Shown here piece by piece: positions 59,408 to 64,000 of a stretch of 64,000 bases of DNA; positions within the stretch are counted from its first letter, which is position 1, and each line of letters opens with the position of its first letter. Source of the stretch: JAXMHQ01 sp046346665. Lineage in GTDB: Bacteria; Verrucomicrobiota; Verrucomicrobiia; Limisphaerales; JAXMHQ01. A program made the position numbers and the translations under genes. The stretch covers positions 1 through 64,000 of the forward strand of contig JAXMHQ010000002.1 of NCBI GenBank assembly GCA_046346665.1. Reading direction: 5' to 3'. A model generated the notes under the pieces. That model saw only the letters and a list, made by a program, of their open reading frames with translations, searched no databases and was not told where the DNA came from.

Positions 59408-60127
59408 TTATTTAATGCCCGCCAGCCGTTCCTTCCAGATCCGGTACAACTGCAGCGTCGCCAGCACGTCGCGCAGGCAATACTCCGCAATCTCCCGGCA
59501 CCGCCCCTCCGCCAGCAGCGTGCCCACGTCCATCCCCGTCACCCCATGGCTCTTGGGCGACTCAATCCCGAACGCCTTGCAATAAAAATCCAGGTTGAAC
59601 CGCCGCGCCGCCCCGTCCCGCCCGCTTACGCCGTAAAACGTCAACTGCTCCGCCAGGTCGCAGTGCGGGTCGGTCTGGTAGCGGTAGCCCAGCCAGTCCT
59701 TGCGCGAAATGGGCACATTTAACACGGCCGACCGCAGGTAAATGAACGGCACGTCGAATCCCCGCCCGTTGAATGTCGTCACCGCGTCGTAATGCTTCGC
59801 CACGTCCCAAAACGCCGTCAGCACCTCGGTCTCGTCCACGCAGGGAACGAATTCCACCGCGCCGGCGTCGCCGGGATTCTCCTCGTAATCCTCCGCGGTG
59901 AACAGCACCTGCCCGCGCTGCGTGTCGGCGTTGAGCATGGCGATGCAGACCACCTGGGCCGTGAAGGGCCAGAGGCTGTGCTGCTGGCGGATCTCGGCGC
60001 GCTTCGCCTCGCGCGCCGCCTCGTCCGGCAGCCGGCCGGCTTCGCGGTAAAGGTACTCCTGCTGGACTTCGTCAAACGTCTCCGGCGGCAACGCGGAGGT
60101 TTCAATATCAAATACGAGCCTGGCCAT
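59408..60127 (-). CDS. 3'-5' exonuclease of the DEDD, PolB-like family
   Basis: A 239-residue nuclease of the RNase H-like fold. Exo I is LVFDIETSA (Asp7, Glu9), exo II is AVTTFNGRGFDVPFIYLR, and exo III is EIAEYCLRDVLATLQLY. The match is with the predicted PolB-like 3'-5' exonuclease group (PF10108) found without a polymerase domain. It may trim DNA ends in repair; the exact substrate is unknown. It is upstream of the HpnG-like gene, probably on one transcript, and a REP-like hairpin lies 109 bases before its start. Confidence 0.85.
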   Translation of the reverse strand: MARLVFDIETSALPPETFDEVQQEYLYREAGRLPDEAAREAKRAEIRQQHSLWPFTAQVVCIAMLNADTQRGQVLFTAEDYEENPGDAGAVEFVPCVDETEVLTAFWDVAKHYDAVTTFNGRGFDVPFIYLRSAVLNVPISRKDWLGYRYQTDPHCDLAEQLTFYGVSGRDGAARRFNLDFYCKAFGIESPKSHGVTGMDVGTLLAEGRCREIAEYCLRDVLATLQLYRIWKERLAGIK

Positions 60128-60235
60128 GGTTGGTATGAGCGGTTGCCCTGTTGTATCCGCCCCCCCGCCCCGCCGCCAGCAATTTCCTCCTCAACGCACC
60201 CCGGCACCGAACAAACAACGCGATTCCCACCCAAG

Positions 60236-60294
60236 AATTCACAATTATAGGACCGACCCCTTTGGCTAAGGGGTCAGTCCTATAATTGTGAATT
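60236..60294. repeat. REP-like hairpin with 27-bp arms
   Basis: AATTCACAATTATAGGACCG... (60236-60262) and its complement (60268-60294) match at 26 of 27 positions round a 5-base loop, TGGCT. The type, AATTCACAATT...GGAC-GACCCC, resembles termini recognised by RAYT/IS200-like Y1 transposases in other bacteria. No transposase gene is in the window, so it would be a non-autonomous copy. The gap 60128-60415 has nothing else recognisable. Confidence 0.8.
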
Positions 60295-60415
60295 TTCGGT
60301 CACCAGGGTTGGGTGGTTTGAGCTCGCCGGCTTCCGCGCTCCTTTGATCACCGTCACGGCGGGCGCATTCAGGCGAATCACGGACAAGCAAGGGACTCAG
60401 CCAACAGGCTCGGAT

Positions 60416-60928
60416 CTAAAACCACACGCGCACGCCGGCGCCACCGGTCACTTCGCCACGGACCGAGGGCGCCAGGTCCAGGGCGGGACCGATTTCGCCG
60501 AAGAATTCAACGGGCGCATCGGGCAGGAAATACGACATGCCGAGCGGGACGCGAATGCCGAACTGGTTGTCGTTGCCGTTGTCGCGGAATCGGATGAGTC
60601 CGCCCGCGCCGATGTAGAGGCCGAACTTGCCTTCCTTAACGGGGAACACGTCGTAGGTGTGCCACAGCGCGTCGCATTGCAGATACAACGTGCTGTTCTC
60701 GTGCAGCGACAGGCCGATCGCCCCGTCAATCGCCACGGTTTCATTGAAGAAATACTTCACGGTGCCGCCGACCGGCTCCCCGATGACCACGCCCGCACCG
60801 AACCGGCCGGTGAGGCTGGTGATCGGCCGCCCCGCCGGCGCATTGGTGTCCGCCGCAGACGCTGAAAACAGAGCCGCAGTGGCGAGCAACAAGCTCAAAA
60901 CTGGCAATTTGAACTTCGAGTGGATCAT
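60416..60928 (-). CDS. Outer-membrane beta-barrel protein
   Basis: A 170-residue protein from the ATG at 60928, which opens the signal peptide HSKFKLPVLSLLLATAALFSASAA; longer frames begin with TTG and add no fold. Alternating strands (GRFGAGVVIGEPVGGTVKYF, STLYLQCDALWHTYDV, GKFGLYIGAGGLIRFRD, QFGIRVPLGMSYFL) and a C-terminal Phe (GAGVRVWF) are typical of eight-stranded outer-membrane barrels, possibly DUF3996 (BAPKO_0422-like). Function is unknown. The kinase-like gene upstream on the same strand ends at 61014, 85 bases before this start. Confidence 0.75.
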   Translation of the reverse strand: MIHSKFKLPVLSLLLATAALFSASAADTNAPAGRPITSLTGRFGAGVVIGEPVGGTVKYFFNETVAIDGAIGLSLHENSTLYLQCDALWHTYDVFPVKEGKFGLYIGAGGLIRFRDNGNDNQFGIRVPLGMSYFLPDAPVEFFGEIGPALDLAPSVRGEVTGGAGVRVWF

Positions 60929-61013
60929 ACGCCAGATACTAACCGGGCGGAGGGAGCAATGCGAGCACCCTTTGGCTGAGCGCGCCCGGGCGGGTGGATC
61001 GGCTGAAAAATAA

Positions 61014-61508
61014 TCAGTCGGCAAAGCCGATGTTACTCGGGCTCACGTCGACCATGTGGATGTCCAGCGCTTCCAGTTCCCCGAGCACGGCCTGCACGGC
61101 GGGCCAGCGTTTGCCGAATTGCTCCTGCTTCTCCGCCTCCCACTCGGCCCATTTGTCCTCGGAAAAATCCGGCGGAAAATCCAGGTAGGCACCGGCGAAA
61201 TCCAGCACGAAGGGCCGCGTCACCACGCTCATGTCGATCACGCGCAATGCGTCGTCGGCCCGGATTAATTGCGGCACATGGAACCCGAGGATTTCGCTCA
61301 CGCCGACCCGCTGCAGGCGGAGGTAGGTGTCGCGTTCGCGGGCGTAAGGTTCGTCGTAGCGATGCGCCTTGATGGCCGTGCGGCCGACTTTCACGTTGTG
61401 TTCGGCGACGAAGATGATACCGTGGATTCCGAATCCAAGGCGTTCGGCAAGGTGAAGCTGGTGTTTCGCCGCGTAAGCCCGGGCGTTCTGGATCAAAGCG
61501 TCTTCCAT
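61014..61508 (-). CDS. Small protein with kinase/aminoglycoside-phosphotransferase-like fold
   Basis: A 164-residue protein. LGFGIHGIIFVAEHN looks like a glycine-rich loop, TAIKAHRYDEPYARERD could provide the lysine and helix C of a kinase fold, and IHMVDVSPSNIGFAD at the end resembles a degenerate catalytic loop (normally HxDxxxxN) with Asp and Asn present. The protein is much shorter than a full kinase and has no DFG segment, so it may be a pseudokinase-like or minimal phosphotransferase. Its ATG overlaps an ATG of the divergent gene at 61507, leaving no room for separate promoters if that start is used. Confidence 0.6.
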   Translation of the reverse strand: MEDALIQNARAYAAKHQLHLAERLGFGIHGIIFVAEHNVKVGRTAIKAHRYDEPYARERDTYLRLQRVGVSEILGFHVPQLIRADDALRVIDMSVVTRPFVLDFAGAYLDFPPDFSEDKWAEWEAEKQEQFGKRWPAVQAVLGELEALDIHMVDVSPSNIGFAD

Positions 61509-61557
61509 GAGCGCAACTTTGTTAAAAAATCCGGGCGGTCATTCCGCCCGAGTGGAC

Positions 61558-61764
61558 ATGCAGCTGCTGCTGAACGGCGGCGCCGTCCGCATTGTCCAGA
61601 TGGGCCCCGACTTCCTGCTCGTGGAAAACCCGTTCGACCATCCGCCCACGGAATCCGCCAGCGTCGTGTTCCAGGTGGACGACCAGTTGCGACGCTGGAA
61701 CGTGGTCCTGCCCGAAGGCCTGTCCGCCGGATCCAAACGCGTGACCATCGCGGCCAGGATTTAA
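61558..61764 (+). CDS. Small conserved-looking protein
   Basis: A 68-residue protein from the ATG at 61558; an in-frame ATG at 61507 would add 17 residues of low-complexity sequence and overlap the divergent start. It reads MQLLLNGGAVRIVQMGPDFL and continues with strand-like segments (SASVVFQVDDQLRRWNVVLP), suggesting a small all-beta fold. I do not recognise the family. It is followed directly by an inverted repeat that may act as its terminator. Confidence 0.55.
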   Translation: MQLLLNGGAVRIVQMGPDFLLVENPFDHPPTESASVVFQVDDQLRRWNVVLPEGLSAGSKRVTIAARI

Positions 61765-61769
61765 CACCC

Positions 61770-61837
61770 GTAGCAGCCGACGTGAGGAGGCTCTGACAAA
61801 AGGTTTGCTTTGTGAGCCTCCTTACGTCGGCTCCTAC
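61770..61837. repeat. GTAGCAGCCGACGT inverted repeat
   Basis: The 24-base arms, GTAGCAGCCGACGTGAGGAG... (61770-61793) and 61814-61837, match at 22 positions round a 20-base loop that includes TTTGCTTTG. It lies between convergent genes and could stop transcription in both directions. The arms resemble dispersed verrucomicrobial intergenic repeats, from memory. Confidence 0.75.
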
Positions 61838-61850
61838 CTTGCCAGGGATT

Positions 61851-63074
61851 TTACGCGCCGAACTTGTCGAACATCTTCGCGTTCGCCTGCATGAGGCGGA
61901 TCAGGAATTTCGCGTCGAACACGCCCAGCGAGCCGATGTTCGCGCCGGTTTCCGTGAACCGCTCCAGCTTGTCCGTGCCACTGAGCGCCGAATGCAACAG
62001 CACCGGCTGCGGATGCCACGAATGACCCTTCACCGCGCACGGCGTGGAATGGTCGCCGGTGATCGCGATAACGTCCGGCTTTTTCTTCAGGAAAATCGGC
62101 AGCGCGGCGTCGAACTCCTCGATCGCCTTTTTCTTCGCCTCGAAATTCCCGTCTTCGCCGTATTTGTCGGTGTATTTGAAATGGATGAAGAAGAAATCGA
62201 AGTTGTCGTATTCAGCGAGGTAGCGTTCGAATTGTTCCTTAATCGTCTGCGGTCCCTCGATTTTTTTCATGCCGACGAGTTGCGCGAGGCCTTTGTACAT
62301 CGGGTAAACCGCGAGGCACGCGGGCTTGAGCAGGTAACGGTCCTGGAACAGCGGGATGTCGGGTTGATGCGCAATGCCGCGCATCAGGAATCCGTTCGCC
62401 GGATGTTCCTTCGCGATGATCGGCAGCGCGGCTTTGTAAAAGTCCGCGATCAATCCAGCCATCTTCACCTGCTTCGCGTTCTTCGGGTCGCGCGGTTTCA
62501 CCGCGGGGATCGCAAATCCTTCACGGTTGGGGTCCGCGTCGGTCAGCGGGCCCTGGAGTCCCTTGCCGCGGAACACGACGACAAAGCGGTGTTCCTTGCC
62601 CGGCTGGATGATCACGTCGGTGTCGCCGATTTTCTTCACCTTGGCGGACAGCATGGCGCAGAGTTTTTCGCAGGTCTCGGTGGGAATGCGGCCCGCGCGG
62701 CGGTCGGTCACAATGCCCTTGTTGTCCAGCGTCGCAAAATTCGCCCGCGCACAAACGTCGCCCGGCTGCAACTCAACGCCCAGGCCCAGGGCTTCAATCA
62801 CGCCGCGGCCGACCTGGAATTCCAGGGGGTCGTAGCCGAACAAGCCGAGATGCCCCGGCCCGCTTCCCGGCGTGATGCCCGGGGCAACCGGGATCATGCG
62901 GCCCTGGGCGGATTCCCGGGCCAGCTTGTCCAGGTTCGGCGTCGACGCCGCTTCGAGCGGGGTCATGTTGCCCTGCGAACGCGTGGCGATGTCGCCCAGC
63001 CCGTCCATGACCAGCAACGCCAGTTTGGACTTGGTTTTTAATGTCAGTTCCGAATAAAGAGCATCCAGGTTCAT
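61851..63074 (-). CDS. apgM: Cofactor-independent phosphoglycerate mutase, archaeal type
   Basis: A 407-residue glycolytic enzyme that interconverts 3- and 2-phosphoglycerate, of the alkaline-phosphatase superfamily. Metal-binding motifs are LLVMDGLGD (Asp24) and AITGDHSTPCAVKGHSWHPQP; the GSGPGHLGLFGYDPLEF segment is the ApgM signature, followed by ARANFATLD and PNREGF. Length and order match the ApgM type (about 400 residues), not the 510-residue GpmI. A stem CCGGGC-GATT-GCCCGG (63093-63108) lies just upstream. Confidence 0.95.
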   Translation of the reverse strand: MNLDALYSELTLKTKSKLALLVMDGLGDIATRSQGNMTPLEAASTPNLDKLARESAQGRMIPVAPGITPGSGPGHLGLFGYDPLEFQVGRGVIEALGLGVELQPGDVCARANFATLDNKGIVTDRRAGRIPTETCEKLCAMLSAKVKKIGDTDVIIQPGKEHRFVVVFRGKGLQGPLTDADPNREGFAIPAVKPRDPKNAKQVKMAGLIADFYKAALPIIAKEHPANGFLMRGIAHQPDIPLFQDRYLLKPACLAVYPMYKGLAQLVGMKKIEGPQTIKEQFERYLAEYDNFDFFFIHFKYTDKYGEDGNFEAKKKAIEEFDAALPIFLKKKPDVIAITGDHSTPCAVKGHSWHPQPVLLHSALSGTDKLERFTETGANIGSLGVFDAKFLIRLMQANAKMFDKFGA

Positions 63075-63092
63075 AAGTTTGCTTTAAGCACT

Positions 63093-63220
63093 CCGGGCGA
63101 TTGCCCGGGCAGCGGGCCGTTGTCGAACCCGCGAATTCAACCAGTTTGCGAACAGTCCGACCCAGCGTCAAGGCATTGTCGAAGGGCGAAATCTGGCGCT
63201 CGGCGTTCGCGCTTCGAACT
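63093..63220. repeat. Short hairpin and GAAGGG repeat upstream of apgM
   Basis: CCGGGC (63093-63098) and GCCCGG (63103-63108) form a perfect hairpin. Further right, GAAGGGCGAAATCTGGCGCT (63180 onward) and GCGCTTCGAACTTCACCCTT (63209 onward) make a partial inverted repeat that runs into the transglutaminase stop codon. No gene is seen between apgM and the transglutaminase. Confidence 0.55.
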
Positions 63221-64000
63221 TCACCCTTCAAACTTCCTCAGCACTTCCTGGCAGCCGGATTGCAATTCCGCGCGCTCCCGGGGTTCGAGACTTCGCGGGT
63301 CGAACCGGTATTGGTAATGCAGACCGAGCAGCCGCCGCAGGTCGTTTCCATTGGCGGCGACTCCTGGATCGTTCCCGGCGCGCTGGAGCCAGCGGCCGAG
63401 GGTTTCGTCGGAAGGCCGCGTCGCTCCGCGCCGCCGCGCCAATGCCGCTTCCACGCGGTAAAACTCCGAGTCCAATCCCGGCAACGATCGCCCCCCCGCA
63501 CCGGCATCGAGCAGGGCCGCCCTCCGTTTCCGGCGCTGCCGGAAAATGATTTGCAGCAGCAGCAATAGCAAAACCGGGATCAAGCCGATCAGCAAATACT
63601 GCCGCAAATGCGTCTGGCCCCACCGGAACCGGGAGAACTGGTACCAAAGCCAGGACATGAAGTCGGAAATAGATTCCAGCGGCGAGGCATGCCGGGATTC
63701 CTCCTCGATCCAGGACGGCGGCGTGGTGTCGAAATCGTCCCAGGTCTGGGTTTTGGGATTCCACACCAGGCACCAGGCGTGCGCGTCGCGCAGCCGAACG
63801 ACGTATTGGTTGCCGGAATGTTCATGGACGACGTAGCCCACGGCGTAACGGGCGGGGACGCCGAGCCGTTGGAGCATCAGCACCGTGGCGGTGGCGAAAT
63901 ATTCGCAATGGCCGCGGCGCGTGCGCAGCAGGAACCGGCTGAGCGGCGTTTCGTTGGGGCCGCCCCCCGGCGAACCTCCAAGCCAGGTGCTGTAGGTGAA
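63221..64000 (-). CDS. Transglutaminase-like membrane protein, C-terminal part (runs off window)
   Basis: The frame is open from the window edge to TGA at 63221, 259 residues. The transglutaminase core is seen at the start: catalytic Cys in TRRGHCEYFATATVLMLQRL, His in RLRDAHAWCLVW and Asp in WDDFDTTPP. After it there is a transmembrane helix (LIGLIPVLLLLLLQIIF), then a basic stretch (RQRRKRRAAL) and a helical tail with a DUF4129-like pattern. This resembles the TgpA-type family of membrane transglutaminases (DUF3488/transglutaminase core/DUF4129). The stop codon falls within a GAAGGGTGAAG-type repeat. Confidence 0.88.
   Translation of the reverse strand, partial: FTYSTWLGGSPGGGPNETPLSRFLLRTRRGHCEYFATATVLMLQRLGVPARYAVGYVVHEHSGNQYVVRLRDAHAWCLVWNPKTQTWDDFDTTPPSWIEEESRHASPLESISDFMSWLWYQFSRFRWGQTHLRQYLLIGLIPVLLLLLLQIIFRQRRKRRAALLDAGAGGRSLPGLDSEFYRVEAALARRRGATRPSDETLGRWLQRAGNDPGVAANGNDLRRLLGLHYQYRFDPRSLEPRERAELQSGCQEVLRKFEG

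Overview
The window is GC-rich, gene-dense bacterial chromosome, most likely from a Verrucomicrobiota member (PVC superphylum, Limisphaerales/Pedosphaera-like). The signs are a pseudopilin-type secreted protein with the H-x9-DG signature, a PEP-CTERM protein, very large YDG/MBG-repeat secreted proteins, a planctomycete/verrucomicrobial-style Ser/Thr kinase with TPR repeats paired with an ECF sigma factor, many secreted glycoside hydrolases, and HpnD/HpnG-type genes. Family names come from motif reading, not database searches.

Layout. 1-8.8 kb (minus strand): a tightly coupled secreted carbohydrate-degradation operon (GH2, right-handed beta-helix/PDZ, GH2 with malectin-like insert, and the start of a further secreted protein), each junction a GTGA/ATGA or longer overlap. 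Facing it at 9.2-12.9 kb is a propeller-sensor histidine kinase and a NarL-type regulator, the likely control pair. 13-17.6 kb: pseudopilin-like protein, LamG/Ig-like secreted protein, PEP-CTERM protein. 17.6-25.1 kb: a periplasmic [NiFe] hydrogenase (large then small subunit) translationally coupled to a chemoreceptor with a c-type haem motif, with two more chemoreceptors on either side. 25.1-28.8 kb: TPR protein, Ser/Thr kinase and ECF sigma factor. 29.0-42.7 kb (minus): YDG/MBG-repeat protein, GH30-like glycanase, NarL-type regulator and PA14-domain sensor kinase. 42.9-48.5 kb: three secreted proteins, one a lipase-like hydrolase. 48.6-52.2 kb: tRNA-Arg(CCT), trpF, a decayed ISAs1-like insertion element with intact ends, and trpB. 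52.4-58.7 kb: a housekeeping run yicC-gmk-coaC-like, an NtrB/NtrC-like pair, a small membrane protein and an HpnD-like squalene/presqualene synthase. 58.7-64 kb: nucleosidase-like HpnG homologue, DEDD exonuclease, outer-membrane barrel, kinase-like protein, small conserved protein, ApgM-type phosphoglycerate mutase and a transglutaminase running off the edge.

The most notable system is the hydrogenase/chemoreceptor locus. The large subunit ends exactly at the histidine where maturation proteases normally cut, the small subunit has a Tat signal but no membrane anchor, and the next coupled gene is a receptor with a periplasmic CxxCH haem site. Together this suggests a hydrogen- or redox-sensing taxis module rather than, or in addition to, an energy-conserving enzyme.

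The intergenic gaps are full of inverted repeats of at least eight kinds: nested palindromes, a REP-like 27-bp-arm hairpin, and GGGACGGCG hairpins, among others. Several of them supply or abut the start or stop codons of neighbouring genes. Five secreted proteins share a related C-terminal module that may be a sorting or surface-attachment signal.
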